DNA from: Okeania sp. SIO2C9 | GTDB lineage: Bacteria; Cyanobacteriota; Cyanobacteriia; Cyanobacteriales; Microcoleaceae | Length of the DNA stretch: 40,462 nucleotides | Assembly: GCF_010672455.1 (NCBI RefSeq) | Contig: NZ_JAAHGO010000035.1 | Coordinates: 53,268-93,729, forward strand | Reading direction: 5' to 3' | Part shown: piece after piece, positions 26,100 to 36,277 of the stretch | Layout: every line of letters begins with the position of its first letter | Position numbering within the stretch: position 1 is the stretch's first letter | Position numbers and translations under genes: made by a program | Notes under the pieces: model-generated | Told to the model about the DNA's origin: nothing | The model's input: the letters and a program-made list of their open reading frames with translations, nothing else | Database searches by the model: none

Positions 26100-27917
26100 A
26101 TGAATAAAAGAATACCTAAATCTACATTATCTACGATTCGCCGTAAAATTGTTAATCAAATATCTAGGTTATTGAGATTACCTACCATTGATGATTTAGA
26201 GGATCAACTGCATGATAAAACTGAACAACTAGAACAAATATATGCACAACAAAAGGCAATACATCGAGTGATCAGCAAAATTAGAGCATCTCTCGACATA
26301 GAAACAATCTTTCAGACAACCACAAAAGAAACTTGTAGACTTTTAGGTGCTGAACGAGTCTCAGTATATCGTTTTAATGAAGACTGGGGGGGTGAATTTG
26401 TTGGTGATTTTGAATTTGCTGAAGTTGGTTGGGATGAACTCGAGTTTAAATACAAAAACACTGTCTGGAATGATTGTTATCTTAAAAAGTATCAAGGTGG
26501 TCGGTATCGTAACAATGAAACACTCGTAGTAAAAGACATTTATCAAGCAGGGTTGTCGCAATGCCATATTGAAATATTAGAACAATTTCACATCCGAGCA
26601 TATGCCACTGCTCCCATTTTTATTAAACAAAAACTATGGGGTATTCTGGCCGCTTATCAGCATTCCAAACCCCGTGAGTGGGAAACTACAGCAGTAATTT
26701 TTTTGACTCAAATTGCTGTTCAACTGGGCTTTGCAGTGCAGCAAGCAGAACAACTAGCTGAAGTAGAACAAACAGCCAAAGATTTGCGAGCAGCTAGTCA
26801 GCAACAAATGATTTTATTTAACTTAATTTCAGAAATTCGTGAATCTCTTGACCTCGATACTTTATTTAAAACCACTGCTAAAGAAGTTAGAAAAGCTCTA
26901 GAGAGCGATCGCGTAGGCATATTCCGCTTCTACCCAGAGAGTAACTACTGCTATGGAGAATTTGTTTCTGAAAGCGTTTTACCCATTTATGATTCTGCGC
27001 TTTCGATTAAAGTTAACGATTATTGTTTTGGGGAACAGTACGCCATCCATTATCAACAGGGGCGTATGCAAGTGCTGACTGATATTTACAATGCTGGTTT
27101 AAAAGACTGCCATATTCAAGTCTTAGAGGAATTTCAGATTAAAGCACAAATTATTATGCCTTTAATGATGGGTTCAAAACTTTGGGGACTGCTTTGTATT
27201 CATCAGTGTGAAAACAGCCGTGAATGGACTCCCACTGAAATTAGATTTGTCAAACAATTAGCAGCTCAGTTTAGCGTAGCCTTAGAACATTCCCATTTAC
27301 TTGCTCAAACTCGCTCACAAACAGATGAGTTAGCCAAAACCCTAGATGCACTTCAAGAAGCAAATCTCAAGTTAGAACGTCTGGCTCGAATTGATGGTTT
27401 AACTCAAATTCCCAACCGCCGTTACTTCGATGAATTTTTAGACCAAGAATGGCGACGAATGGCAAGAGAAAAGCAATTTTTATCCCTAATTATGCTTGAT
27501 GTGGATTATTTCAAACTATACAATGATGTTTACGGTCATCAAGAAGGAGACAAATGCTTGATTAAAATAGCGAATACAGCTCAAGGGGTTTTGAAACGTC
27601 CGGCAGACTTGCTAGCTCGTTATGGGGGCGAAGAGTTTGCTGTAATTTTATCAAATACTGACCAAAGGGGAGCTTGTGAAATAGCAGCACAGATTCAATC
27701 AGCGATTAAGGCTTTAGGTATTCTTCATCCTAGTGGGAAAGAACAAATAGTTACTATCAGTCTTGGTGTTACGACTCAGATCCCTTCATTGGCTCAAACA
27801 CTCCATACATTTATAGGCCAAGCTGATAAAGCTTTATATAAAGCTAAACAACAGGGACGAGATTGCTGGATACATTTTAGTATGATTTCTGCTTCTCCAG
27901 AGACAAAGGACTTTTAA
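26100..27917 (+). CDS. GAF-GAF-GGDEF protein: probable cyanobacteriochrome diguanylate cyclase
   Basis: 605 residues, cytoplasmic. A coiled N-terminus (about 30-60) leads to GAF1 (about 66-215), GAF2 (about 248-400), a helical linker and a GGDEF domain (430-595). The cyclase site GGEEF (509-513) is intact, and an RxxD product-inhibition site lies five residues before it (R500-D503), so it should make c-di-GMP. Both GAF domains carry the Cys-His of bilin-binding cyanobacteriochromes inside the DIYxAGLxxCH motif (C155-H156; C337-H338). GAF2 also has DYCF at 307-310, the DXCF second-cysteine motif of blue/green or blue/teal sensors; GAF1 has a cysteine at 126. A light-controlled c-di-GMP source is inferred; bilin attachment is not proven. 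Confidence 0.92.
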   Translation: MNKRIPKSTLSTIRRKIVNQISRLLRLPTIDDLEDQLHDKTEQLEQIYAQQKAIHRVISKIRASLDIETIFQTTTKETCRLLGAERVSVYRFNEDWGGEFVGDFEFAEVGWDELEFKYKNTVWNDCYLKKYQGGRYRNNETLVVKDIYQAGLSQCHIEILEQFHIRAYATAPIFIKQKLWGILAAYQHSKPREWETTAVIFLTQIAVQLGFAVQQAEQLAEVEQTAKDLRAASQQQMILFNLISEIRESLDLDTLFKTTAKEVRKALESDRVGIFRFYPESNYCYGEFVSESVLPIYDSALSIKVNDYCFGEQYAIHYQQGRMQVLTDIYNAGLKDCHIQVLEEFQIKAQIIMPLMMGSKLWGLLCIHQCENSREWTPTEIRFVKQLAAQFSVALEHSHLLAQTRSQTDELAKTLDALQEANLKLERLARIDGLTQIPNRRYFDEFLDQEWRRMAREKQFLSLIMLDVDYFKLYNDVYGHQEGDKCLIKIANTAQGVLKRPADLLARYGGEEFAVILSNTDQRGACEIAAQIQSAIKALGILHPSGKEQIVTISLGVTTQIPSLAQTLHTFIGQADKALYKAKQQGRDCWIHFSMISASPETKDF

Positions 27918-28489
27918 GATTACTGCAAATTTTCAAACTATGATGCGATCGCACAAATATATTTCAATAATTTACTCCAGAAAGTTGCTCTTCAGATTGA
28001 ATATATCATTTAAGGAACTATATCTATAATTTTAGATGGAATTAACCTGACCTTAAGATTAATGGGTCTACTTAATTTATCGTTCTTAGAAACCTACAAG
28101 TATCTGTAAAAATCTATAATTTTCCCCATAGCAGTTGCCATTACTGTATTTTACTTATGAAATAGCTCAAACAAGGAAATATCAATCATTAAACCTCTTG
28201 CTTATACTATTCTACTATATGAAAGAAAATCGCTATAATACCCGCAACTATCGACAAGGAATAAAAAATATTGTCCAAATTAATCAATTTATCTGGAATA
28301 ACTGACAACTATGTAGGAAGTTGTATGATAGTATGTTCCTCTAGTTATGCTGAGAGTCGTTATTGAAGTGTGAATTCGATGTATGAGTAAATTTTACAGG
28401 TTAATAATTATTCTATTCAGCAAAAATTATCAGGGGTATATCAATACATCATCTATATCTAGAGGAGTTCATAAAGTATTAAACTTGAT
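27918..28489. other. Spacer between GGDEF and amidase genes, no gene seen
   Basis: AT-rich, with no reading frame, array or clear terminator. It contains one HIP1-like GCGATCGC (27945-27952). A GAGGAG lies at 28462-28467, about 22 bases before the first amidase ATG. Confidence 0.4.
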
Positions 28490-30652
28490 ATGAAAAATAT
28501 ATATCCAGGAAATCGTGTGATATTTCTCAAAAGTACCCAGATGGGAAAAAATCTAATGGTACGCTATTTACTCCCAAGTATACTCAGTGTTTTTGTACTT
28601 GGAAGTCCTACTGAAGCTGCTACCCTAGAATCTTGGCAGTTTCAAGCAAATCAGAATCGACTATCTTTTACTACTGAAGGAGGTGTTCAGCCAAAAGCAC
28701 AATTAATAACTAACCCAACTCGCTTAGTTATAGATCTGCCTGGAACAACTTTAGGAGGCATTAGGACTTCTCAAGTTGTCGGTGGGGCAATAAAAGCAGT
28801 TAGAGTAGGACAATTTAATTCTCAAACAGCTAGGATTGTAGTAGAATTAAATAATGGGTATACTCTTGACCCAAAACAGGTGCAATTTAGGGGCATATCT
28901 CCTAGCGAATGGACTGTGCAAATACCCACACCTCAAAAGATTGCCTCTACTTCAGATATTAACCTTAAACCCCAGTCTCCATCCCCACCACCTCAAAGTT
29001 CTCAGTCTCCACCACCCCTACCTGAAAGTTCTCAGTCTCCACCGCCACTACCTGAAAGTTCTCAGTCTCCGCCACCCCTACCTCAAAGATCGCCTTTAGC
29101 TCCTCGCAGAATAGAGAGACCGAGTAATCAAAACATACTAAGACAAAGAAACCCTGCTTCTGTTAATCAAGTTGCTACCACTGGTACGCCAACTCTGGTA
29201 GAAGATGTCCAAGTAAAGCAAGATGGAGTAGTTCTACAAACGAGCGGTCAACTACCAGAAATAGAACTTAAGAAGAGTGTTGACCGTACTTGGATGACCA
29301 TTGATATTCTGAATGCTACTCTCACAGCAAAAGATGTCAAGTCAAATCAAAGATTTAACGAATCTGGATTAACAATTACTCAACTTACTCAGCTTTCAAT
29401 AACACCTGCAGTAGTTCGTTTGACAGTGAGTCTTCCAGATACCAAAACTCAATGGCAAGCTCGTGCTTATGCAGGTGGAGTAGCAATATGGCCTCAAGGA
29501 GAAACACCACCAACAATTAATCAAGGTACTGGTTTTGCAGTTGTTAAGTCAGTAGAATTGAAAAATGGTACTGACTTAGTAATTACAGGGGATCGACCTC
29601 TGAACTATACCAGTGGTTGGGATTCTGAAGAGGATGCTTATGGAATTACTATATATGGTGCTAAGGTAGATGACCGATTAAAATTGCCTGGCCGACGGGT
29701 TGGCAGTCCTTTAATTTGGTCAAAGATACGTCAAGAAGATCCAGAAACAGTTACGATTCTGGTTAAGCCTGCTACTAATATTAAAATTGCCCAGGTAACT
29801 CAGCTTACACCACAAAAGTTATCTTTACCCATGGGTTGGGGTAATATTGGCACTACTCCTCCTGGTTGGCAGTCAGCTCCTAGACAACAATCTTCTAATT
29901 CCAGACCTTCAATTTTATCACGGGGAAACAGTTCATTACCCCAAAATTCACCTCCTCAGAATAGATTACCTCAGAATTCTCAAGGAAATTTACTTCCGAG
30001 ACGGTGGCCTTTCCCCTGGCCTCGTCGCAACGACCGCCGTTCTAATACTACTAATAATGGTAATAGTCGTTTTCCTTTGCCGAATAGATTACCCCAGCGT
30101 GATGGACGGTTAATGATAGTTATAGACCCTGGGCACGGAGGACCTACAGATTTAGGTGGAGTGGGTTTTGGTCTGCGAGAGAAGGATATTGTGTTGCCCA
30201 TGTCATTGGAGGTAGCTCAAATCCTGGAGCAGAATAATATACAAGTGGTGATGACTCGTAAGACAGACCGGGATTTAGATTTACCACCACGGGCAGAATT
30301 GGCTAATCGGGTAAATGCCGATCTGTTTGTGAGTATTCATGCTAATGCTATTAGTGCGAGTCGTCCTGATGTGAATGGTTTAGAGACTTTTTATTATCAA
30401 AGTGGCCAGGCTTTAGCGCAGTATATTCAGAATAGTATGTTGGAAAGTTTCCCCACAATGAATAATCGTGGCGTGAAGCGGGCTCGTTTTTATGTGCTAA
30501 GAAAGACTAAGATGCCTGCTGTATTGGTAGAGGTAGGTTTTGTTACTGGTAATTATGATTCTAGGATTCTTGCTGACCCTGTTCAACGTAGTCGTATGGC
30601 ACAGGCGATCGCTCGTGGGATACTTAGATATGTTCAAGCTTATTCTCGCTAA
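28490..30652 (+). CDS. amiC: AMIN-domain N-acetylmuramoyl-L-alanine amidase (AmiC type)
   Basis: Periplasmic zinc amidase that cuts the lactyl-amide bond of peptidoglycan, used for septum splitting and, in filamentous cyanobacteria, for forming septal nanopores. 720 residues. The hydrophobic signal (RYLLPSILSVFVLGSP) starts near residue 25, so M18 (28541) or M23 (28556) may be the real start. A first AMIN domain covers about 45-135; a Pro-rich linker with three SSQSPPPLPE-type repeats follows (about 160-195), then a second AMIN-like region (about 230-335), a Ser/Asn/Pro linker, and the Amidase_3 domain 542-720. Zinc and catalytic residues are intact: H549, E564, H617, E681. Confidence 0.95.
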   Translation: MKNIYPGNRVIFLKSTQMGKNLMVRYLLPSILSVFVLGSPTEAATLESWQFQANQNRLSFTTEGGVQPKAQLITNPTRLVIDLPGTTLGGIRTSQVVGGAIKAVRVGQFNSQTARIVVELNNGYTLDPKQVQFRGISPSEWTVQIPTPQKIASTSDINLKPQSPSPPPQSSQSPPPLPESSQSPPPLPESSQSPPPLPQRSPLAPRRIERPSNQNILRQRNPASVNQVATTGTPTLVEDVQVKQDGVVLQTSGQLPEIELKKSVDRTWMTIDILNATLTAKDVKSNQRFNESGLTITQLTQLSITPAVVRLTVSLPDTKTQWQARAYAGGVAIWPQGETPPTINQGTGFAVVKSVELKNGTDLVITGDRPLNYTSGWDSEEDAYGITIYGAKVDDRLKLPGRRVGSPLIWSKIRQEDPETVTILVKPATNIKIAQVTQLTPQKLSLPMGWGNIGTTPPGWQSAPRQQSSNSRPSILSRGNSSLPQNSPPQNRLPQNSQGNLLPRRWPFPWPRRNDRRSNTTNNGNSRFPLPNRLPQRDGRLMIVIDPGHGGPTDLGGVGFGLREKDIVLPMSLEVAQILEQNNIQVVMTRKTDRDLDLPPRAELANRVNADLFVSIHANAISASRPDVNGLETFYYQSGQALAQYIQNSMLESFPTMNNRGVKRARFYVLRKTKMPAVLVEVGFVTGNYDSRILADPVQRSRMAQAIARGILRYVQAYSR

Positions 30653-30950
30653 GAGTAATGAGGTGTTAGGTTTTAGGTTTTAGGTGGTAGGTGTTGGGAA
30701 AAATACTAAGGTATAGCAATACCCGCTGGTATATTTACAAATTGCAGAAATAGCTAATTGCCAAAGGCTTTATCTCGTAAGCTTTTTCCATCCCTACTTC
30801 CTACTCCCTACTCCTAATAATGTAGCGCTATAGTTGTCAAATCAAGCATTAACGCAGGAGCTATGGTATTACTGATTCTCCAACCCACATTCCGCACTTC
30901 AAGAGCGTATCATTAAAAGTAGTATATGAATCTGTAGCTTGGTAGGTATT
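30653..30950. other. Spacer after amiC with TAGGTTT heptamers
   Basis: About four imperfect TAGGTTT/TAGGTGT heptamers (about 30666-30694) follow the amiC stop. Nothing else is recognised. Confidence 0.4.
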
Positions 30951-31375
30951 TAGGGTTTGCGTATGGAAAGTTTTTTTGCTCTTTGTAGGAGACAGGAGAC
31001 AGGAGGAACGGGGAATGTAGAAGAGGTAGTAGAAAGAATTGTCCCAAGATTGTTATGCCTAACTATGCGCCTAAAATACGCTCCATGCATGAGCATGAAG
31101 AGCTGATTCCCAGGTACTGCAATTCGACCCCAAAAAAGCTAAAGTCTTTAATTGAAATATAAAGGTTTTAGCTTTTTTAGGTCAAAAAAAGTGCCTGGTT
31201 TTCAGTTGAGTTCGCTCAAAAAGTTAGCATAAAAGGCAGGGGGGATAGCAGAAGAATCACTCTGATAATTGTTCCGACTATCTTTTCTATAATTCCTCGT
31301 TTCTCCTAACTACTCTCTACTCCCCTACTCCCCCGCTCCCCTACTCCTTAAAAAAGACTTTTTGAGCAAACCCTC
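30951..31375. mobile_element. Family B composite: two left ends facing each other
   Basis: Starts with the family B left end TAGGGTTTGCG and continues like the copy at 24973 through about 31150. It then passes into a second element whose end is GACTTTTTGAGCAAACCCT, the reverse complement of a family B left end. Both outer ends are therefore of the same type, in opposite orientation. The first half carries only two GGAGACA units; the second carries TACTCCC-type repeats. Confidence 0.6.
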
Positions 31376-31491
31376 ATTAGCAATAGAACTTTGTTCCGCG
31401 CTCTGCGTTAACTAACCTGCTTTGTGCGCAAGCAAACAAAAACCTTCTTCTCCTTTTCTTTCTTCTTTCCTCCTAACTCCTGACTCCTTTC

Positions 31492-33726
31492 TTAACTATT
31501 AGTTATGACCCAAGTTTGTAAAATATTTTCAACCTCTGGGGATACAGCAGTAAAATGTATATAAAATCCACTTTTATCTTCTTTTCCACCTGTTACCTTG
31601 GCATAAATATAATCCATTTTTTCTTTTTGAAGATTTCCAGTTAATAAATGAATTTCTAGGTTACTCATTGAATCTACCAAATAATCAGATTTTACTTCAG
31701 CACAATTAGCAGATACTTTGACAAAACTGCCTGACATTAATTGTTCGCTAACTTCCTTTCCTTCAAGAACTGCAAACTGAATAGGAACTGCTTCTGATAA
31801 AGCCACACATTTTTCTGATGTTAGGGGTAAAAATAAATTATATTTTCCGGCGATACCTCCTACTTGATAAATAGTTATAGCTTCAGCAAAGCCTTTGATT
31901 TTTACTGATTTTTGCTCAACTATTTTAACAATAGAACTGACTGCTTCGAGAGTGTTTTCTGAAATCAGAATTTGACCTCCTAATGTATAAGATTCAATCC
32001 GAGAAGCTAAATTAATATTACTACCAACAACTCCATATTTAGACCTCTTATTACCACCAATATTACCAACTACTACTTCTCCAGTATTAATCCCAATTCC
32101 CATCTGAATTTCTGGTAAATTTAATTCTTTTAATTTAGCATTCACATCATATATTCCCATCTGCATTGCTACTGCACAAGCAACAGCTCTTTCTGCATCA
32201 TCCTTTTTCTGAGTAGGAGCACCAAAAATAACTAAAATAGCATCACCAATAAACTCATCAATAGTACCACCATATTCATTAATTATTTCCGTCATTCTTG
32301 CTAGATAAATATTCAACATAGCAAAAATTATTTCTGGTTCTGACCTTTCAGATATAGCCGAAAATCCTCTGATATCAGATATCAAAATCGTCACTTTTCG
32401 TCGTTGACAATCTAAATTTAATCCATCAGGATTTTCTAATAAGTTGGCTACTATTTCATCAGTCAAATAACGACTAAACACCTCACGAATATATCCAGCA
32501 GTTTTAGCAACAAAAGCTGTAATGGCGATCGCCGATAAGCAAATAGCTAATAATGGTGGTATTATGGGAATCCATAAACCCCATAAAAACCCGTAATAAC
32601 TAATACAAATTAATCCAGCATTAGCAGCAAATAAAGCAATAATAGATTCACCAGAAAATCGGGAAAAACCTCCATAATATCGCCATTTCCAACTAACACT
32701 TGTCCCTAATGCTGACCAGGAAAAAATCCATAGCCATTCTAAATATTCCGGCCATATTTTAATAAGATTAATTTCACCAAGAGCAGAACTAATAATCATA
32801 CTAGTAATATTGGCATGAATTTCTACCCCGGACATTTTTTCAGGAATTCCAATAATTTTGCTACTGTAAGGTGTGAGAAATAAATCATTTTTACTCTCTG
32901 CTACTGAGCCAATTAAAATAATCCGGTCGCGTACTAATTCAGGAGAAATTTGATTATTTAAAACATCACTTACTGAAAGCTGTTGAAATGTATTTTCTGG
33001 GTGGCGATAATTAAGAATAGCTTGATACCCTTCAGCATTAGTTTTTACATAAGCACCATGATTTTTTTCAAAAGGAATAAATATAGCTTCTCCCAACTGT
33101 AAATATTCAGAATTAACTACCGCAGGTTGAGGAAAAATATTGAATTTTTCAAGATAAATTTTTGCTAGTTTTAATCCTAAACTTGGTACTATTTTGCCTT
33201 CTTTATCTGTCAAATATAAAAAGAATCTTCTAATCTTACTATCCGCATCCATAGGCACATCATTGGCTGCAACTTGATTCAATTTATCTAAAATTGGTGA
33301 GGGGTTAATGGGAGAATCATTTTGATTACCAACTACCTTTTTAATACCAATTAAATTTGGTGTAGATTCAAATACTTTTACTAATTTTTCATATCCTGGT
33401 TCTTCTGGTAAATCTCGATATATATCTAAACCAATTGCTGCTGGCTGATATTTTTTCAAGTTTTCTATTAATTTAGCAAGTAGTTCATCTGATAAAATTG
33501 TCATCCCCAATGTTTGTATATCTGATTCAGTAAATCCCACAATCAAAAATCTTTGATCGGCAGGTTTTTGGGGACGTAATCTAATTAATTGATCAAATGC
33601 TGCTAACTCAAATATTTGCAAACTACCTGTGCAATTTATCCCGATTAATAAGACAGTAATACTAGGGACTGTAAATAATACAGCGCGCCATTTCCAAGCA
33701 AGATTTTTAATTATTTTTTTCCACAT
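31492..33726 (-). CDS. CHASE2-domain class III nucleotidyl cyclase, probable guanylyl cyclase
   Basis: 744 residues. A membrane anchor near 15-33 is followed by an extracytoplasmic CHASE2 sensor (about 35-320), transmembrane helices (about 330-410) and a class III cyclase domain (440-625). Metal aspartates D451 (ISDIRGF) and D495 (EFIGDAI) and transition-state N572/R576 (NINLASR) are present, so it should be active. The purine-specifying positions hold E491 (Lys in adenylyl cyclases) and G565 (Asp/Thr in adenylyl cyclases); Glu is the guanylyl cyclase choice, and as I recall Synechocystis Cya2 has the same Glu/Gly pair. A C-terminal ~110-residue extension resembles no domain I can name with confidence. 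The DUF928 gene upstream on this strand is a frequent CHASE2 neighbour in cyanobacteria. Confidence 0.93.
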   Translation of the reverse strand: MWKKIIKNLAWKWRAVLFTVPSITVLLIGINCTGSLQIFELAAFDQLIRLRPQKPADQRFLIVGFTESDIQTLGMTILSDELLAKLIENLKKYQPAAIGLDIYRDLPEEPGYEKLVKVFESTPNLIGIKKVVGNQNDSPINPSPILDKLNQVAANDVPMDADSKIRRFFLYLTDKEGKIVPSLGLKLAKIYLEKFNIFPQPAVVNSEYLQLGEAIFIPFEKNHGAYVKTNAEGYQAILNYRHPENTFQQLSVSDVLNNQISPELVRDRIILIGSVAESKNDLFLTPYSSKIIGIPEKMSGVEIHANITSMIISSALGEINLIKIWPEYLEWLWIFSWSALGTSVSWKWRYYGGFSRFSGESIIALFAANAGLICISYYGFLWGLWIPIIPPLLAICLSAIAITAFVAKTAGYIREVFSRYLTDEIVANLLENPDGLNLDCQRRKVTILISDIRGFSAISERSEPEIIFAMLNIYLARMTEIINEYGGTIDEFIGDAILVIFGAPTQKKDDAERAVACAVAMQMGIYDVNAKLKELNLPEIQMGIGINTGEVVVGNIGGNKRSKYGVVGSNINLASRIESYTLGGQILISENTLEAVSSIVKIVEQKSVKIKGFAEAITIYQVGGIAGKYNLFLPLTSEKCVALSEAVPIQFAVLEGKEVSEQLMSGSFVKVSANCAEVKSDYLVDSMSNLEIHLLTGNLQKEKMDYIYAKVTGGKEDKSGFYIHFTAVSPEVENILQTWVITNS

Positions 33727-33819
33727 AAAAAATCTTTTTTTTTTGATTACTTTATTATGGGCTTTGAAAACTTTTTTTTGAAGCTATATATAGCAATCCT
33801 ATTTCTATTATTAAGTAAT

Positions 33820-34153
<334 letters not shown>

Positions 34154-34194
34154 ATTAGTACTTATCTATCAGTCATCAGTTTTTTTGTATTTAC

Positions 34195-34466
34195 CGAATA
34201 ATATGATGTCCGTTGGTATCGTTTGTGTAAAAGTTAGTGTAAATATCTACAGGAAATTTAAGTTTTTTTCTTGCTCTGAAGTCTTCTTCCGTCTTCCTTC
34301 TCTCCTAGATAACTAAAGCCTTCTTCCTGATCCTTACCTGAGAATAGTGATGCTACCGGAATTGATATAATTAAGGTTTAAATCCTCTTTTTTACAGAAT
34401 AAATAAGTAAAAAAAATCCTTTTCCTCAATCCTATCTGTTTTAAGGAGAAGTAATTAATAATTACT
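34195..34466. mobile_element. Family A remnants between DUF928 and cyclase genes
   Basis: CGAATAATATG follows TTAC at 34191-34194 but soon loses similarity. About 34365-34466 is a degenerate copy (ATTAAGGTTTAAATCCTC ... TTTTAAGGAGAAGTAATTAA). Confidence 0.45.
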
Positions 34467-34593
34467 TTTTTCTCTTGAGTTTAATACCCCACCATCAACG
34501 GGGGTGTTTACAAGCTTTTTGGGGTTTGAGTCCCCATCCACTTCTTCCTTCTTCCTTCTTCCTTCTCTCCTAGATAACTAAAGCCTTCTTCCT
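34293..34593. repeat. Exact 36-bp direct repeats
   Basis: 34293-34328 and 34558-34593 are identical over 36 bp (CTTCCTTCTCTCC... to ...CTTCTTCCT), 265 bp apart, with a degenerate family A copy between them. CTTCCTT heptamers adjoin the second copy. This suggests a recent segmental duplication around an older insertion. Confidence 0.75.
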
Positions 34594-34773
34594 TCTCCCT
34601 TACCCTTATTTTTTAAGCCACCAATAATTGGATTTATTGATATTTTTAACATTGGATTTAAGAACCTCACACTTATTTGAAAAATTAGTAGTTGGTGTGA
34701 ATTGCAGCTCTTAATCCTCCATTAGACATATGAATTCAGCAGTTCCTACCCAAGAAGATAAATGATAACTAAT

Positions 34774-35565
34774 TTAATCTTCTCTTTGACAACAATCTAA
34801 TACAGGTGCTTGAATAAATTCTTCCTTCCCCTGAGAATTAGCTGATTCAAATAATTTTTTCCAGTCATCTATTAACTGAGGATTCTCTATATTTAGGCTA
34901 CGAAGTTCTACTATACTTTCTAAAGCATCATACCAAATTCCTTGGGAAGCATAAACAGTTGACAGACTTAGAGGTCTTGCTGTTTTTAACTTTTCAAGCA
35001 AATATCTATCAGCTTGGATACGCTCTATAAAACCTTCACTCAAATAATCTGCTCTTTCTCCTAGAGGGTCATATTCACACCATATTTGTACTCCCCAAAT
35101 GTAGGTTTTTCCAATTTCCAAAGGAGTTGATTTTTCAGCAGGAATCTTAATTTTAATAATTCCTGATTTTTTAGGCAGCTGAAAATCTTCTTCGTATATT
35201 TCTTCCTGTGAAATCCATTCTGTCAGAAAAAACCTTGCTTTTTGAGCTTCTTGATAGGGAGGAATATAGATAAAAAATGTCGGATGTTTAGATAATGTTA
35301 CTCCAATATTATTTCCCGGTATTAGAAGAGGAACAATTTTTTTTTCAGACAAAAGGCATTGCTCACCTCCACGGGTTCCTGAAGGTGTTGTAGTTGGAGG
35401 TGCGCCTCGATCTGGAGGTATATATGTTTGAGAAATTCTCCAGTCATTGCTAATATTTCCGAAGCTAGGTATTGCGAAAGCTGGTCTTTGCACAACTCCA
35501 GCAATACTCAATAACTTCATCACTAAAACAACTGATAAAGTAGTCATTAATAATAGATATTTCAT
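34774..35565 (-). CDS. DUF928 family exported protein
   Basis: 263 residues. A typical signal peptide (MKYLLLMTTLSVVLVMKLL..., probable cleavage after AFA near residue 32) suggests a periplasmic location. The body matches the cyanobacterial DUF928 family: Pro/Thr-rich RGAPPTTTPSGTRGG, PLLIPGNNIGVTLSKHPTFF, ARFFLTEW, YIWGVQIWCEYDPLGERA, and a helical C-terminus (ARPLSLSTVYASQGIWYDAL). Function unknown; in cyanobacteria such genes often neighbour CHASE2 proteins, as here, and the pair may share a sensory or export pathway. The 1-kb repeat-filled gap makes simple cotranscription uncertain. ATG at 35565. Confidence 0.88.
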   Translation of the reverse strand: MKYLLLMTTLSVVLVMKLLSIAGVVQRPAFAIPSFGNISNDWRISQTYIPPDRGAPPTTTPSGTRGGEQCLLSEKKIVPLLIPGNNIGVTLSKHPTFFIYIPPYQEAQKARFFLTEWISQEEIYEEDFQLPKKSGIIKIKIPAEKSTPLEIGKTYIWGVQIWCEYDPLGERADYLSEGFIERIQADRYLLEKLKTARPLSLSTVYASQGIWYDALESIVELRSLNIENPQLIDDWKKLFESANSQGKEEFIQAPVLDCCQRED

Positions 35566-36273
35566 ATAGTATCCAGATAATTAGTTATCGTATAATTATT
35601 CAGTAGTCGGGAGAAAGGAGAAAGAAAAGGTGAGAGTAGGAAAAATCTTGAGATATTCCGGCATTTTATGTATGAATTGAATGGAAGTATAGAGTGTGAA
35701 AACTGTATAACCGGATTTCATATTATATAAATTATGGGCGTTCCTGAATAAATGTATGACATTTTAGGAGTCAGGATTCACGAGGTATAAAAACTCCTTT
35801 CTCATCGCTTATTTAGGAAAAATAGCTATGATTTGCACTCTTATTTTTGGAGAAAAATTTACATTTTAGAAGTTTCATACTTAAAATCACCAAAGCCAAT
35901 TCTGTAGTCATTTATCCAGATATTCAGTTTTTATAAACTTCATAGTTATCGGCGTTTATACATGATTTATTACACTAAATTATATTCTTTGATTTTTCCG
36001 GATAAAAAAATAGCAAAACCTCCCACTATTCTGTAAAGTATTTATTTTTTGTTCATATAGCAATCCTAAATCATTCGTGAAATTTTATCTTTATCAAAAT
36101 AATATGGGTCTGGCAACCCCGTCTTTTAAGGCGAAATATTTTTGGAGCGAAGCTCAAATACCCGTTACAAAAATAAATTCTGTACGTCACCAATCCGACG
36201 GTTCCCTTATTTGACTTCTGACTTCTGACTTCGTTACCCTGATGAGTTTAAGACCCAACCTTACAGCTATCCA
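35566..36273. other. Spacer upstream of DUF928, no gene seen
   Basis: AT-rich. It contains a GTACGTCACCAATCCGACGG palindrome-like repeat (36193-36212) followed by GACTTCT heptamers (36214-36230); a near-identical CGTCGCC..CGACGGC unit lies near 36839-36858. The DUF928 promoter must lie near 35570-35650, but I see no convincing boxes. Confidence 0.45.
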
Positions 36274-36277
36274 TTAC

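Noticed and set aside
29847-30201. Alternative frames inside amiC
   Set aside because: They are low-complexity shadows of the Pro/Asn/Ser-rich linker; the amidase frame is unambiguous.
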